This document shows positions 42,878 through 53,823 of a stretch of 64,000 bases of DNA, piece by piece (the stretch's first letter is position 1; the number at the start of each line of letters is the position of its first letter). This DNA is from Gammaproteobacteria bacterium (GTDB taxonomy: Bacteria; Pseudomonadota; Gammaproteobacteria; Pseudomonadales; Pseudohongiellaceae). The notes beneath the pieces are model-generated. The model ran no database searches, was not told where the DNA came from, and saw only the letters and a program-made list of their open reading frames with translations. Location: NCBI GenBank assembly GCA_024639905.1, contig JAHEGE010000001.1, positions 124,001 through 188,000 of the forward strand, in the 5' to 3' direction. Made by a program: the position numbers and the translations under genes.

Positions 42878-43705
42878 TTAGCGTTGGGCTTCGTCATAAA
42901 TCGCGTCACTGACCAAAACGTAGTCTGCGAGGCTAAGATTTTCGGGGCGCTGGCTTGCATCTATCGGTAGTGTCGCGAAAAGCGCGTCGCTCACCAGCGT
43001 CTTGAGACTATTACGCAGCGTCTTGCGGCGCTGATTAAACGCGGTGCGGATCACCGTTTGCAAGGTGTCGACACTGCGCGCTTGAAGCGGCATGACGCGG
43101 TGAGGGCGTAGCCGGACGATGGCGGAGCTCACCTTCGGCTGGGGCGTAAACGCCGCCGAAGGCACATTAAACAGATGCTCAATCTCGCAGAAATACTGCA
43201 GCATCAGGCCTAGGCGTCCGTAATTTTTGTCGCCGACGCCGGCAGCCATGCGCTGTACCACCTCGAGCTGAAGCATGAATACCATGTCGTCGATGGATGC
43301 GTGATGACGCAGTAAATGAAATAGCACTGGCGTAGAAATATTGTAGGGCAGGTTGCCGATGACTCGCAGCGAATGAGGCGTCGGCTCGAGGCTCTCGATA
43401 GGAAACTTGAGGATGTCCTGCTGATGGATGGTGACGTGTGTGTCGTTGGCATGTCTGCCAACCAAAAACTGCGCGAGATCGCGGTCCAGCTCAATGCAGT
43501 CGAGGCGCGTGCCAACGCTGGCAAGATGCCCGGTGAGCGCGCCTTGGCCGGGGCCGATTTCTAGAAGGTGCTGGCCGGGCTGCGGCGCCACCTCATCGAT
43601 AATGCGTTGGATGATGCCCTGGTCGTGTAGAAAATTCTGTCCAAAGCGTTTACGCGGCGTGTGGTTGAGGCCATTATTAAGTTTGCGTGCCGAGGGGTTA
43701 CTCAT
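42878..43705 (-). CDS. rsmA: 16S rRNA dimethyladenosine transferase RsmA/KsgA
   Basis: A 275-residue SAM methyltransferase: [20 protein letters not shown] (SAM motif I), [16 protein letters not shown] (NLPY catalytic loop). It dimethylates two adenines of helix 45 in 16S rRNA. Its ATG at 43705 overlaps the end of pdxA by 8 bases. Confidence 0.96.
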   Translation of the reverse strand: MSNPSARKLNNGLNHTPRKRFGQNFLHDQGIIQRIIDEVAPQPGQHLLEIGPGQGALTGHLASVGTRLDCIELDRDLAQFLVGRHANDTHVTIHQQDILKFPIESLEPTPHSLRVIGNLPYNISTPVLFHLLRHHASIDDMVFMLQLEVVQRMAAGVGDKNYGRLGLMLQYFCEIEHLFNVPSAAFTPQPKVSSAIVRLRPHRVMPLQARSVDTLQTVIRTAFNQRRKTLRNSLKTLVSDALFATLPIDASQRPENLSLADYVLVSDAIYDEAQR

Positions 43706-44729
43706 CGGGTTCCTTGCGGGAGTCTATGTCGAGAGGCGAGCAGTGTGCTGCCATGGTGCGGGCGGTGGCGATCGCGTAGGCGAGGCTGCCAGCACTTGCC
43801 TTGCCGGTGCCCGCGAGGTCCAGTGCGGTGCCGTGATCTACTGAGGTGCGAATAAAGGGCAGGCCGAGGGTAATATTCACCGCGGCGCCGAAGCCCTTGA
43901 ATTTAAGCACCGGCAGCCCTTGGTCGTGAAACATAGACAGCACGGCATCGGCATCATCTAGGTGGCGCGGGGTAAACAGGGTGTCGGCAGGCAGCGGCCC
44001 GACGAGGTCGATACCGGCGTCGCGCAATGCCTCGAGGACCGGCTCGATGACCTCGATCTCCTCGCGGCCCAGATGCCCGCCTTCGCCGGCATGAGGATTC
44101 AGTCCGCAAACTACGATGCGTGGTTTGGCGATGCCAAATTTCGCGCGCAGGTCGGCGTCCAGAATCTGAATGATGCGTGTGAGTGACTCGCGCGTAATCG
44201 CGGCGGGCACCGCGGCCAGAGGCAGGTGGGTAGTGGCGAGGGCAACGCGCAGCCCCTCTGTCGCGAGCATCATCACGGTTAAGTCGCAGCCGCTACGCTC
44301 GGCAAAAAATTCCGTGTGCCCACTAAAGGCTACGCCGGCGTCGTTAATCACGCCTTTGTGAACAGGACCCGTGACCAACGCATCGAATTCGCCAGCGAGC
44401 GTTGCATCGGTCGCGACACGCAGAGTCTCAAGCACATAGGGCGCATTGCGCGGGTCGAGCGTGCCGGCGGTGCAATTGGCAGCGAGTGTTACCGCCTTGA
44501 TACCTAGAGTGCCGGGCGCGGTAGCCCGACGCGGCGCGCGGGAATCGTAAGGGATAAGTTCAAGCGGGAGGCCCAGTGATTTGGCGCGCGATTCGAGTAA
44601 AGCGGGATCGGCGATGATAACTAGCTCGACATCCGCCGGTGGCTCTTGGCACAACGCAATACACAGGTCGGGGCCTATGCCCGCAGGCTCCCCAGCTGTC
44701 AGCGCGAGTCTGCGCGTGCCCGGTTGCAT
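43698..44729 (-). CDS. pdxA: 4-hydroxythreonine-4-phosphate dehydrogenase
   Basis: A 343-residue enzyme from ATG 44729, one base after the surA stop; in-frame codons upstream lie inside surA and are not conserved. Motifs: [29 protein letters not shown] and [17 protein letters not shown] with metal His, and [19 protein letters not shown]-dependent step of pyridoxal phosphate synthesis. It sits between surA and rsmA in the usual order. Confidence 0.95.
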   Translation of the reverse strand: MQPGTRRLALTAGEPAGIGPDLCIALCQEPPADVELVIIADPALLESRAKSLGLPLELIPYDSRAPRRATAPGTLGIKAVTLAANCTAGTLDPRNAPYVLETLRVATDATLAGEFDALVTGPVHKGVINDAGVAFSGHTEFFAERSGCDLTVMMLATEGLRVALATTHLPLAAVPAAITRESLTRIIQILDADLRAKFGIAKPRIVVCGLNPHAGEGGHLGREEIEVIEPVLEALRDAGIDLVGPLPADTLFTPRHLDDADAVLSMFHDQGLPVLKFKGFGAAVNITLGLPFIRTSVDHGTALDLAGTGKASAGSLAYAIATARTMAAHCSPLDIDSRKEPDE

Positions 44730-44730
44730 G

Positions 44731-46038
44731 CTAGTCGATGAGTTCGACGAAGGCATCGTCTCGAATCTCGATGAGCCAGTTCTGTAGCTCGAGATCGAAT
44801 TTGCGGTTGCGCAGCGCATTGGCCGCTTGGTTGCGAGTGAACTCACGGCTCAAGTCTTGCAAGCGTCTGCCCTCGACGCGGGCGACGTGCCATCCCGCCT
44901 CCGAGCGGAACGGCTCGCTCACGCCGTCCTCTTCCAACGCATCGACAATGACTTCCATCTCGGGTGGCATGCCGCCCTCGTTCACCCAATCAAGATCGCC
45001 GCCGCCGACCACCGAAGAAGCGTCGTCGGAATTTTGCCGCGCGAGCGAGGCGAAGTCTTCGCCGTCGAGGATGCGAGCATGCAAACTGCGGATGGCAGCC
45101 TCGGTTTGCTGTTCGTTGCGAATCTCGTTCGGCGACAACATGATGTGGCGCACCCGGGTCTGATTGACGAACTGTTCGGTGCCGCCCTGTTTGTCGACGA
45201 GTTGAATAATATGCAGTCCGTTGCCCGCCTCGATAGGCCCCTCTACCTCGCCGACTTCCATCTCCGCGACGACGTCGGCGAAAAGGCTAGGCAGTTGGTT
45301 AGCCTTACGCCAACCAAACTCGGTGCCGCCGATCTCGAAGCTGGCGTTCTGGCGTGCGGCTGCGCGTGCCGCAGACAAGGGGAAGTCGTCGTCTATGCGA
45401 GACACGAGGTCTGCGGCGAGGCGCTGTTTGGTCTGTTTCGTGTCTGCGTCATCTTCGGCGCTGGAAGGGATGAGGACATGCTCAACGAAATAGTCCGCCG
45501 CCAAAAGTTCGCGACCCATTTCTGAGTTGAGGAAGTTGTCGATCTCTTGCTCGGTAATAGTGATGCGTCGGCTCACCATGCCGCGTTGCAGTTCTTGCAT
45601 AGTCATCTGCTTGCGTACTTGTTCGCGCGTCTGCAGGTAAACGCCGTTCTCTTCGAGCGCGTCGACGTAGTCGTCGAAGCTCAAGTTGCTGTTACGCGCC
45701 ATATTGCCGAGGATGCGATTAATGGTGTCGTCGTCGTATCGGATGCTGACGCGGTTGGCGAGCTGCATCTGGATGTTCTCGACGATGAGCGCCTCTAAGA
45801 TGTCCGACTCGAACTCCTCGCGATCCTCAGGCAGGGGCTGCCCGCTGCGCTGGGCTTGCTGCGTGATCTCGAGGATGCGCGCATCTAATTCGCTCTTCAG
45901 AACCACATCGTCATCGACGATCGCGATGACCTTGTCGAGCAGCACTCGCTGCGCACTGGCAAACGGTGCTGCTAGCACGAGGAGTAAGAGTGCCGCTGCG
46001 ATAAACAGGAGGCGGCGAGAGAGGTTGTTGTCATTCAT
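44731..46038 (-). CDS. surA: periplasmic chaperone and peptidyl-prolyl isomerase SurA
   Basis: A 435-residue protein with a Sec signal peptide (core 11-28, cleavage near FASAQR), the SurA N-terminal domain ([24 protein letters not shown]) and two parvulin domains: ~180-285 (diverged) and ~290-390 (VRHIMLS...[11 protein letters not shown]...[16 protein letters not shown]). It assists folding of outer-membrane beta-barrels including LptD, whose gene is directly upstream (45 bases). Confidence 0.95.
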   Translation of the reverse strand: MNDNNLSRRLLFIAAALLLLVLAAPFASAQRVLLDKVIAIVDDDVVLKSELDARILEITQQAQRSGQPLPEDREEFESDILEALIVENIQMQLANRVSIRYDDDTINRILGNMARNSNLSFDDYVDALEENGVYLQTREQVRKQMTMQELQRGMVSRRITITEQEIDNFLNSEMGRELLAADYFVEHVLIPSSAEDDADTKQTKQRLAADLVSRIDDDFPLSAARAAARQNASFEIGGTEFGWRKANQLPSLFADVVAEMEVGEVEGPIEAGNGLHIIQLVDKQGGTEQFVNQTRVRHIMLSPNEIRNEQQTEAAIRSLHARILDGEDFASLARQNSDDASSVVGGGDLDWVNEGGMPPEMEVIVDALEEDGVSEPFRSEAGWHVARVEGRRLQDLSREFTRNQAANALRNRKFDLELQNWLIEIRDDAFVELID

Positions 46039-46083
46039 AAATTGGCCACTAATTTGAACAGGTATTGTGTGCGTCGCTGAGGG

Positions 46084-48750
46084 CTATTCGCTGTCATAGC
46101 CTTGGATGCCTTGAGTCAGGAGGCTGTCTAAGCCGCCGCCGCTGAGGTTGCCTAGGCCGATGAGTGTAAATTGTACGAACACGCCGCGATTCGGTTGGAA
46201 ATTGCGCACGAAGAGTTCGTTCTCGTTAATCCACTCGCGCGCCACCACGCGGATCCTCGCACAACAGTTGCTGTATTCGACACCGCCGAAGCTCTCGAGG
46301 TTCCGCGCATTGCTATGATCGTAATTCCAGCGTCCCAGTATCTTCCAATTCGCGCCCAGTGACCAGACCGCGGACAGGTCTGTCTGCCGTATGTGGGTGT
46401 CGATAGCGCCATCGATCGCGGGCGGTAGCACGAGATTGGGCGAGCTCACCAGGTTGCGCTCGCGGTAGGCGAGGTTAAACAGATGGCTGTTGTCGCGACG
46501 GTAACGCACTTGCGCGCGGCCCTCGATCACCTGCTGGGTGTCTTCGTCCCATTGCACGTCGGTGATAAAGCGCCAGCGCTCGCCCGGCGCGTAGGCTGCC
46601 TCGGCTGCGAAGGCGGAGCCGTCGGCGGTGGGCGAATAACGCGCTGCCCAGTTCTGCAAGGGATTAGACAAGTCGACGAGCCGGTCTTCGAAATAGGCGA
46701 TTTGACCGAGCGAGAAGCGCACGAGTTCGCGGCCGGCATCGTCGAGCACGCGACTGGTGAGCGCGGCGCTGAGTTGGCGTGCGTTGCTCACCCTGTCGCC
46801 ACCGGCGAAGCGTTCGTCGCGGAATAGTTGGGCAAAGCTGAAGTTAAGTTCCGAGGAATCGAATAATGGGATCTCGCTCTGGTCGGCGTATCCGCTGTCG
46901 AGCGCGAAGAGGCGCGGCTCGAGCGTCTGGGTGCCGCCACTCTTCGTTGAGCGTTCGAAGACGAGGCCAGCATCGAGGCTAGTGACCGCGACGGCGATGT
47001 CGGGTGCCGCGGCGGTGTCGAGCGCTTGGCGATCGAGGTTGTAGCGCCGTGCAAGGACTTTGCTCTTTGCGCGGAGGAACCAACCGGGGCGCTCGACCGC
47101 CCAGCTGATCTCCGGCTCAAGGTTGACACGCGTGCCGGTCACCAGCGCGCCGGCGTCGATCTTAGTCTGGCTCAGCAGCCTCTCGTCGAGCGAGCGATCG
47201 AACGCGGTCGCCTCGCCAGCCAGCGCGAGGCTAAAGCCTAGGCCGAGTCCGGTCTGGGTGTTAAACGTGAACTGCGGCAGGCGATCGAAGGGACGATTGA
47301 TGTCCAGCGCCGCGGCGAAGGGGTCGACGATCTGCAGTCGCTGGACGTTGAGTCGCGCCTGCAGCAGGTCGCTGCTATAGTCGAGCCGCGCTTGGCGGTT
47401 GAGATGCGTCTGGCTAGAGAGGTTGAGTCCGCCATTACCGAAATCGAAGAAGTAATCGTTATCGCTGACCGCGTTGTAATCGATGTAGCTTGCGAAACCG
47501 CGGCCTAGCTCACCTTCGTGCTCGAAGCCGACAAACCAGCGGTCTGGCTGACTCGGGGAGTCGGCGCCCAGCGTCGCGGCGGTTGTGGGATCAAATAGCT
47601 TGTCGTTACCTAGGTAGGCGCCATTGAGCGTGTTCATCGAGCGTTTGCCGAGGTAACGCAGCTCGCCGCCTAGCATCACGCCACGGTCGGACAGTAGGCG
47701 TGGGCTGAGCGTGGCATCCATCTGTGGGGCGATGTTCAGATAGTAAGGCACTTGAATGTCCATGCCGCCGGTGCGCGACGAGCCGATACTCGGCGGCAAC
47801 AGCCCGCTGAGGCGTTGGTCGCCGAGCGGGAACTGCAAGGTGCCGGGGTAATAGAAGACGGGGATATCGCGCACCCTAAGACTCATCGCCGTCGCACGGC
47901 CGCGGCCCACGGCTTGGTCCAACTCAAAAGCATTGGCGCGCAGCACCCAAAATTCGTTGCCCGGCTCGCAGCGGCTGAACTCGCCGTTGTCGAGCGTAAT
48001 GACGCCAGACTCTGAGTCATAGTCGATGCGTTGGGCTTCGCCATGGATGCCGCTCTCGTGCAAGACATAGTGGGCGCTATTCACAGTGTTGCGACCGCGC
48101 TCGGAGTCGATAAAGGCCTCGTCGCCGCGCAGCAGAATGCCAGGCTCGCGGAAGGCGACGTCGCCGCGCATGCGCACGGTGTTGGCATCGCGGTCGAGGG
48201 TTGTGGTCGCGGAATCATCAGAACCGCTATTCACGATGCGCCGTGAGCCTTGGTTGACGGTGACCTCGCCACGCAGGTCTACGTTGCTGCTTGCGCTCTG
48301 CACGAGTCCGGCGCTCGAGGTGAACTGTGTGTCGTCGCTTGCCGCTGCGGTCTCGCCGGCGAGGGGATCGATGAAGCCGCCGCAGCAGTCATTGCTGAGC
48401 GTGGCCTGCTGCGCGGGGGTCATCGTCTCGCGTGCACGCCAATCGAGGCTCGCAGGCGTGCCGCGTTGTGCCGCCGGTTCAGTGCGAGCTTGTTCGGTGG
48501 TGCCGGCGGAGGGAGGCGCGGCGAGGCGAGGCGCGCGCACGAAGCCTGCGCCAGTCTCACAGTCCCAGCCGTTGCCTGCGGCGTTCGCAACGCAGCTCAC
48601 GCGCGGTGCCGACGTGGACTGTGCCTGCGCCGTATTGAGCATAGCGCAGACCAACGCAAGGCCAATGGCAAAGGCGCAGGGCCGCACGTGGCGGCGAGCG
48701 CAGAGCTGGCTTCCTGGCATGGAGAGATTGGCGGCTGAGGGCGAACGCAT
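46084..48750 (-). CDS. lptD: LPS-assembly protein LptD
   Basis: An 888-residue outer-membrane protein. The leader (residues ~25-44, NTAQAQ) is followed by an Ala/Glu-rich stretch, the OstA/LptA-like beta-jellyroll (~155-300; VTVNQGSRRIVNSG, GDEAFIDSERGRNTV), then a 26-strand barrel (DIPVFYYPGTLQFPLGDQRLSGLLPP and many W/Y-rich strands). With LptE it inserts lipopolysaccharide in the outer leaflet. Cysteines: C54 and C64 in the N-terminal part, C122-C123 and C858-C859 in vicinal positions, compatible with the two long-range disulfides known for LptD. It leads the operon lptD-surA-pdxA-rsmA-apaH-cca-folM. Confidence 0.95.
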   Translation of the reverse strand: MRSPSAANLSMPGSQLCARRHVRPCAFAIGLALVCAMLNTAQAQSTSAPRVSCVANAAGNGWDCETGAGFVRAPRLAAPPSAGTTEQARTEPAAQRGTPASLDWRARETMTPAQQATLSNDCCGGFIDPLAGETAAASDDTQFTSSAGLVQSASSNVDLRGEVTVNQGSRRIVNSGSDDSATTTLDRDANTVRMRGDVAFREPGILLRGDEAFIDSERGRNTVNSAHYVLHESGIHGEAQRIDYDSESGVITLDNGEFSRCEPGNEFWVLRANAFELDQAVGRGRATAMSLRVRDIPVFYYPGTLQFPLGDQRLSGLLPPSIGSSRTGGMDIQVPYYLNIAPQMDATLSPRLLSDRGVMLGGELRYLGKRSMNTLNGAYLGNDKLFDPTTAATLGADSPSQPDRWFVGFEHEGELGRGFASYIDYNAVSDNDYFFDFGNGGLNLSSQTHLNRQARLDYSSDLLQARLNVQRLQIVDPFAAALDINRPFDRLPQFTFNTQTGLGLGFSLALAGEATAFDRSLDERLLSQTKIDAGALVTGTRVNLEPEISWAVERPGWFLRAKSKVLARRYNLDRQALDTAAAPDIAVAVTSLDAGLVFERSTKSGGTQTLEPRLFALDSGYADQSEIPLFDSSELNFSFAQLFRDERFAGGDRVSNARQLSAALTSRVLDDAGRELVRFSLGQIAYFEDRLVDLSNPLQNWAARYSPTADGSAFAAEAAYAPGERWRFITDVQWDEDTQQVIEGRAQVRYRRDNSHLFNLAYRERNLVSSPNLVLPPAIDGAIDTHIRQTDLSAVWSLGANWKILGRWNYDHSNARNLESFGGVEYSNCCARIRVVAREWINENELFVRNFQPNRGVFVQFTLIGLGNLSGGGLDSLLTQGIQGYDSE

Positions 48751-48932
48751 GCTGGGCTTCTCGCCTTGTGTAGGTTCGGTGTGGCGCCGGATCGTAAATA
48801 ATTTCCTGCGATTACCGACAAACTAACCCGACGGGGTGGCTTATTGCGGCGCCCGATGGGTGAGGCGCCTGTAATGAGATGCCTATGATAAGGGATGGGG
48901 GTTGCCATTCCTAGCGGGGAAGCGAGGCTGAG

Positions 48933-50015
48933 ATGGAAGACGGGCGAGCGCAGCAGCTCTTAGCGTGGGCGCTAGAGCAGGTGGCAGGGCTGTGGCCGCA
49001 CGCCTTACCTGCCGCGCAGTTGAGCGTGGTGAGCGGTGACGCGAGTTTTCGGCGCTACTTCCGCCTCACTTTGGGCGGCTCGCTGGTTCAGCCAACCAGC
49101 CTCATTTGCGTGGATGCGCCGCCTGCGACCGAAGACAGCGCCGCCTTTATCGCGCTCTCGCAACGTCTCGTTAGCGCGGGGGTTCGCGCGCCGCGGGTGT
49201 TCGCGTCTGATCTTGGCGCGGGGTGGATGCTTCTGGAAGATTTCGGCGATAGCCTGCTGCTGCCTCGCCTGCTTGCTGCAGATTCCGACGCGGCCGCCGC
49301 ACTCTATGCGCCCGCGTTCGATGCCCTTGTTGCGTTGCAGCTAGGCGTCGATGCAGCGGCACTGCCGTCCTTCGATGCCGCGAAGCTGCGTGCCGAGATG
49401 CAGCTGTTCGAAGACTGGTTCTGCAAGGGTCTTTTGGGCGTTACTCTCGACGAGCCTGCCCGCGAGCTGCTGGCGCAGGCGCTAGATTTTCTCGTGGCTG
49501 CCGCGCTCGCCCAGCCCCAAGTCGCTGTTCACCGCGACTTTCATTCGCGCAATCTCATGCTGTTAGACGACGGCGAGCTTGGCGTAATCGACTTTCAAGA
49601 TGCCGTGGCGGGCGCCTATACCTATGATCTGGTCTCCCTACTTCGAGACTGCTATGTGAGCTGGCCCCTTACGCGAGTCGAGGCCTGGGTTGCTGAGTTT
49701 CACCGCCGCCTCGCCGCGCAGTCGCGCAGTGCCGCTGCTGTCAGCGCGGCGCAGTTCCAGCGCGACTTCGACCTCATGGGCCTGCAGCGCCACCTCAAGG
49801 TGCTCGGCATCTTCGCGCGGTTGCATCTGCGTGATCACAAGTCTGCTTATCTTGCCGATATTCCTTTGGTACTGACCTATTTCAAGAGTGTCGCTGATCG
49901 GCAGCCAGAGCTGACTGAGTTTGCCGCCTGGTTCACACAGGCACTTATGCCACGCGCTAAGGGAGCGCTCGCTGAACTGGGTGTTTCTTTAGCGATAGAG
50001 GAATCGGCTCGATGA
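48933..50015 (+). CDS. amgK: anomeric MurNAc/GlcNAc kinase AmgK-type phosphotransferase
   Basis: A 360-residue protein of the aminoglycoside phosphotransferase fold, with the Brenner-type motif HRDFHSRN (200-207) and DFQDA (220-224). Paired with the next gene, it fits AmgK, which phosphorylates the anomeric OH of N-acetylmuramic acid. AmgK-MurU feeds recycled MurNAc into UDP-MurNAc, bypassing de novo MurA and lowering fosfomycin sensitivity in Pseudomonas. Divergent from lptD. Confidence 0.88.
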   Translation: MEDGRAQQLLAWALEQVAGLWPHALPAAQLSVVSGDASFRRYFRLTLGGSLVQPTSLICVDAPPATEDSAAFIALSQRLVSAGVRAPRVFASDLGAGWMLLEDFGDSLLLPRLLAADSDAAAALYAPAFDALVALQLGVDAAALPSFDAAKLRAEMQLFEDWFCKGLLGVTLDEPARELLAQALDFLVAAALAQPQVAVHRDFHSRNLMLLDDGELGVIDFQDAVAGAYTYDLVSLLRDCYVSWPLTRVEAWVAEFHRRLAAQSRSAAAVSAAQFQRDFDLMGLQRHLKVLGIFARLHLRDHKSAYLADIPLVLTYFKSVADRQPELTEFAAWFTQALMPRAKGALAELGVSLAIEESAR

Positions 50016-50713
50016 GAGCGATGATATTGGCAGCGGGGTTGGGCAAGCGCATGTTGCCTCTCACGCAAGACACGCCGAAACCCCTACTCAAAGTCGCTGG
50101 GTGTACCCTCATTGAACATCAGCTCGCGCGCCTGCGCGCCTCGGGCATCACCGAAGTGGTAATTAATCACTCGTATCTTGGGGAACAAATCGAGGCCGCA
50201 TTGGGGCAGGGCGAGCGCTATGGCATGCGGCTTAGTTACTCTCCCGAACCACTCCGGCTCGAGACCGCTGGCGGCATTATTCAGGCGTTGCCATTACTCG
50301 AAGAGCCGAGCTTCGTCGTGGTCAATGCCGACGTGTGGTGCGACTTCGATGTCGCTACGCTTTCACCGCTCACCGCGGGTGGCGATCTGGCTACTCTGGT
50401 TCTGGTCGACAATGCTGGTCACAATCCTACAGGCGACTTCGCTTTAGATGCCGCCAGCCGCGTGCATGAAAAGACGGAAGGAGCGCCATCTACCCTTACT
50501 TTTAGTGGAATAAGTGTTCTTCATCGAGACTTGTTTGCCGGTTGCGACTCCGGCCCGAGGCCGCTTCTGCCGCTTCTAAACGCCGCTATCCAAGCGGGTC
50601 GAGTGGGCGGAATGCATCATCAAGGCCTGTGGATTGATGTCGGCACGCCGGAGCGGCTCGCTCAGGTCGATGCGCTCGCTGAACGGGAAATAGCGGAGCG
50701 AGGCGTATGCTGA
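50012..50713 (+). CDS. murU: MurNAc-1-phosphate uridylyltransferase MurU
   Basis: A 233-residue nucleotidyltransferase: [27 protein letters not shown] (GxGxRxxPLTxxxPKP), [11 protein letters not shown] and a [10 protein letters not shown] end. It converts MurNAc-1-P plus UTP to UDP-MurNAc. The first ATG overlaps the amgK stop (ATGA). Confidence 0.9.
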   Translation: MRAMILAAGLGKRMLPLTQDTPKPLLKVAGCTLIEHQLARLRASGITEVVINHSYLGEQIEAALGQGERYGMRLSYSPEPLRLETAGGIIQALPLLEEPSFVVVNADVWCDFDVATLSPLTAGGDLATLVLVDNAGHNPTGDFALDAASRVHEKTEGAPSTLTFSGISVLHRDLFAGCDSGPRPLLPLLNAAIQAGRVGGMHHQGLWIDVGTPERLAQVDALAEREIAERGVC

Positions 50714-51525
50714 GATTCCGCCACAGAGCTTACCGGCGCGCCTTGCTGCAACGTCTAAGCGGTGAGCAGCCAGCAGCGCCGCTACCCAACGGAGGCTCAA
50801 CTGAGGCGGCGTTTACTCGCGCGCTGCTGCAGGTTTTAGGTCGCCTGGCAAAGCTCGATGGGCGCGTTAACGAATCCGAGATCGCGTTCGCCGAACGAGT
50901 CATAAGTCAGCTTGGGCTGCGCCTGGTTGATCACGAGCGCGAGGGCTCCCGGCTGCTGGCTATCGCGGATTTCGAGCGCGGTAAAGATTCGCTTTTCGAC
51001 GTCGTAGGCTCAGTGCGCCAGCTGGCGAAAGCCATCGGCGCGGCAAGCCTGTTAGGGCGCCTTGTATTGAAGACGTTCTGCGAGGCGGCATACCTGAAAT
51101 CGAGCTACAGCTGGCGCGATGAGCAGGTGGGTGGTTTGCGTCTAAAAGACCGGCAGTTTTTGCGCGAGGTGGCCGAGGCACTCGGCTTCGACAAGGCGGC
51201 CATGCTTGAGGTGTGTGCAGAGGTTCGTGGCACGCAAGATTGGAGCGCGGCGCTTCGTGGCAGCGCAGCATACACACGCGCGCCACGCAGAGAGGCCCGC
51301 CCCAGTCCTTCGCTTGCGAGCGCCTATGATTTGCTGGGTGTCGATCTGGGTGCGAGCCCAGACGAGCTGCGGCGTGCCTACCATCGACAGATGGCGCTAC
51401 ACCACCCGGACAAGCTGGTTTCGAAACAGCCATCCCCAGACGAGTTGCGCCTAGCCCATCTCAAGGTGCACGCCATTCGAGAGGCGTTTGAGTCACTGCG
51501 GCGGCAGCATAAGGCGCTGGCATAA
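50707..51525 (+). CDS. DjlA-like protein: TerB plus DnaJ domain
   Basis: A 272-residue protein with a TerB domain (~35-160; [19 protein letters not shown]) and a C-terminal J-domain (~205-272; [20 protein letters not shown] and HPD at 233-235). It stimulates DnaK ATPase. Unlike E. coli DjlA, no N-terminal membrane helix is seen; the N-terminus is basic ([15 protein letters not shown]). Its ATG overlaps the end of murU by 7 bases. Confidence 0.85.
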   Translation: MLRFRHRAYRRALLQRLSGEQPAAPLPNGGSTEAAFTRALLQVLGRLAKLDGRVNESEIAFAERVISQLGLRLVDHEREGSRLLAIADFERGKDSLFDVVGSVRQLAKAIGAASLLGRLVLKTFCEAAYLKSSYSWRDEQVGGLRLKDRQFLREVAEALGFDKAAMLEVCAEVRGTQDWSAALRGSAAYTRAPRREARPSPSLASAYDLLGVDLGASPDELRRAYHRQMALHHPDKLVSKQPSPDELRLAHLKVHAIREAFESLRRQHKALA

Positions 51526-51607
51526 GTCTTTGGCATAAGCCGCTTACACCACGACAGCGCGGCCAAGGTTCTGTAAAATGCAGCCTCGCCTAGGTTAAGG
51601 ACGCCAC

Positions 51608-52291
51608 ATGACTGACTTTCTCATCGCCCCATCGATACTCTCCGCAGACTTCGCGCGCCTCGGCGACGAGGTGAACGCCGTGCTCGATGCCGGCGCCGAC
51701 GTCGTGCACTTCGACGTTATGGACAATCACTACGTGCCTAATCTGACGATAGGCCCGATGGTTTGTAGCGCGCTGCGTAAACACGGCATTACCGCGCCGA
51801 TCGATGTGCATCTTATGGTCAGTCCGGTAGATCAGCTCATTGTTGACTTCGCCAAGGCGGGCGCGAGCTATATCACCTTTCATCCTGAGGCGAGTGGCCA
51901 TGTCGATCGCTCACTCCAGCTCATCCGCGACAACGGCTGCAAAGCAGGGCTTGTGTTTAACCCGGCGACGCCGCTTCACTGCCTGGAATATCTGATGGAC
52001 AAGCTCGACGTGATTCTGCTGATGTCGGTAAATCCAGGCTTCGGTGGACAAAAGTTTATCCCTTCGACTCTGCGCAAGCTGACGCAGGTGCGGAAATTAA
52101 TCGACGAGAGTGGTCACAAGATCCGCCTCGAAGTCGATGGCGGGGTCGGCGTTAACAACATTCGCGAAATTGCCGAGGCGGGTGCGGATATGTTCGTCGC
52201 CGGCTCTGCAATCTTCAACTCTGACGACTACGCCAGCACCATCGCGGCGATGCGCAGCGAACTGGGCCAGTCGCCCGACCCGCACCACTAG
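51608..52291 (+). CDS. rpe: ribulose-phosphate 3-epimerase
   Basis: A 227-residue TIM barrel: [63 protein letters not shown]. Zn/Fe-dependent epimerase of the pentose phosphate pathway. AAGGA precedes the ATG. It lies 11 bases before trpE; the usual gph between them is absent. Confidence 0.96.
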   Translation: MTDFLIAPSILSADFARLGDEVNAVLDAGADVVHFDVMDNHYVPNLTIGPMVCSALRKHGITAPIDVHLMVSPVDQLIVDFAKAGASYITFHPEASGHVDRSLQLIRDNGCKAGLVFNPATPLHCLEYLMDKLDVILLMSVNPGFGGQKFIPSTLRKLTQVRKLIDESGHKIRLEVDGGVGVNNIREIAEAGADMFVAGSAIFNSDDYASTIAAMRSELGQSPDPHH

Positions 52292-52302
52292 GCAGGACTG
52301 TC

Positions 52303-53787
52303 ATGAATACCGACATTGCGAGTTTCGAGGCGTTTAAGGCGCAGGGTTTTAATCGCATTCCGGTCGTACGTGAGGTGCTTGCCGACACGGATACGCCGCT
52401 GAGTACGTACTTGAAACTCGGTAAGGGCGCTCACAGTTATTTCTTCGAGTCGATTCAAGGTGGCGAGAAGTGGGGGCGGTTCTCCATCATCGGGCTGCCA
52501 TGCCGCACCGTGCTACGAGTGGTAGGCGAGCGGATTACCGTCGAGCGCGACGGCGAGGTCATCGAGTCCCTTGAGGCCGCAGACCCCTTCGTGTTCATCG
52601 AAGAGTACAAATCACGCTTTAAGGTTGCTGAGGTCACCGACAACCAACGCTTTGGCGGCGGGCTGGTGGGTTATTTCGCCTACGATACCGTGCGCTATGT
52701 CGAGCCGAGTATCGGTCCTGCCAAGGCGCCTGGTGCGCTAGATACGCCGGACATTCTGCTCATGCTGTCGGAAGAAGTCGTGGTGTTCGATAATTTGCGC
52801 GGCACCATCGCCTTTGTCATCACCGTCGACCCTGCCGAGGCTGACGCGTATGCGCGGGCGCAGGCACGTATCGATGAGTTGCAGGCGCGGCTCGCGGACG
52901 CAGCGCCCTTGCCGCCACTGCCCACCCAGCGTGGTATCGCCGACGCAGACTTCGTGAGTCATTTTTCGCAGGCAGATTTCGAGGCCGCGGTGGAGAAGAT
53001 CAAAGACTATATCGTTGCCGGCGATGTGATGCAGGTGGTGATTTCCCAGCGCATGTCGGTTGAATTTGGTGGCGACCCATTGAACGTCTATCGCGCTCTA
53101 CGCTACTTGAATCCGTCGCCGTACATGGTGTTCTTCGATTTAGATGATCATCATGTAGTGAGCGCCTCGCCGGAGATTCTCGCGCGGGTAGAACAGGGCA
53201 AGATTACCGTGCGGCCGCTCGCGGGCACGCGCAAGCGCGGCGCCACCGAGGCGGAAGACCTCGCGCTCGAACAGGACCTGCTGGGCGATGCAAAAGAAAT
53301 CGCCGAACACCTTATGCTCATCGACCTCAGTCGCAACGACTCGGGCCGCGTGTCCAAAATAGGTTCAGTTACTGTGCCCAAACGGATGTTCGTGGAGCGC
53401 TATTCTCACGTTATGCATATCGCCTCGATTGTTGAGAGCGAGATGCGCGACGACATGACCGCACTAGACGTGCTCAAGTCTACGCTGCCGGTCGGCACGC
53501 TGAGTGGCGCGCCGAAAGTGCGCGCGATGGAAATCATTGACGAGATGGAGCCTGAGCGCCGCGGTATTTATGGCGGTGCGATGGGGTATCTGGCGTGGAA
53601 CGGGAATCTGGACATGGCGATTGCGATTCGCACTGCGGTAATCAAAGACTCGCGTCTCTACGTGCAGGCCGGCGCCGGCGTGGTAGCCGACTCGGTGTCG
53701 CGGCTAGAGTGGGAAGAGACTCTCAATAAGGCGCGCGCCATCGTGCGCGCCGTGCAGATGGCCGATGGCCAGCTCAGCATCGACTAA
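52303..53787 (+). CDS. trpE: anthranilate synthase component I
   Basis: A 494-residue chorismate enzyme: an N-terminal Trp feedback region, then [80 protein letters not shown] and [11 protein letters not shown]. Together with TrpG it makes anthranilate. ATG 52303 has AGGA upstream and is close to rpe, so the two are co-transcribed. The partner trpG lies 1.7 kb away after a photolyase gene. Confidence 0.97.
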   Translation: MNTDIASFEAFKAQGFNRIPVVREVLADTDTPLSTYLKLGKGAHSYFFESIQGGEKWGRFSIIGLPCRTVLRVVGERITVERDGEVIESLEAADPFVFIEEYKSRFKVAEVTDNQRFGGGLVGYFAYDTVRYVEPSIGPAKAPGALDTPDILLMLSEEVVVFDNLRGTIAFVITVDPAEADAYARAQARIDELQARLADAAPLPPLPTQRGIADADFVSHFSQADFEAAVEKIKDYIVAGDVMQVVISQRMSVEFGGDPLNVYRALRYLNPSPYMVFFDLDDHHVVSASPEILARVEQGKITVRPLAGTRKRGATEAEDLALEQDLLGDAKEIAEHLMLIDLSRNDSGRVSKIGSVTVPKRMFVERYSHVMHIASIVESEMRDDMTALDVLKSTLPVGTLSGAPKVRAMEIIDEMEPERRGIYGGAMGYLAWNGNLDMAIAIRTAVIKDSRLYVQAGAGVVADSVSRLEWEETLNKARAIVRAVQMADGQLSID

Positions 53788-53823
53788 CGCCGAAATATTC
53801 GCCGCCCTCCGTTCCTTATAGCG

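Noticed and set aside
44827..45525. A 232-codon plus-strand frame inside surA
   Set aside because: Antisense to surA, whose motifs are clear; the translation has biased composition and no homology pattern.
48086..48826. A 246-codon plus-strand frame over the lptD N-terminus
   Set aside because: Antisense to the lptD leader; Arg/Ser/Ala-rich product typical of shadow frames in G/C-rich genes.
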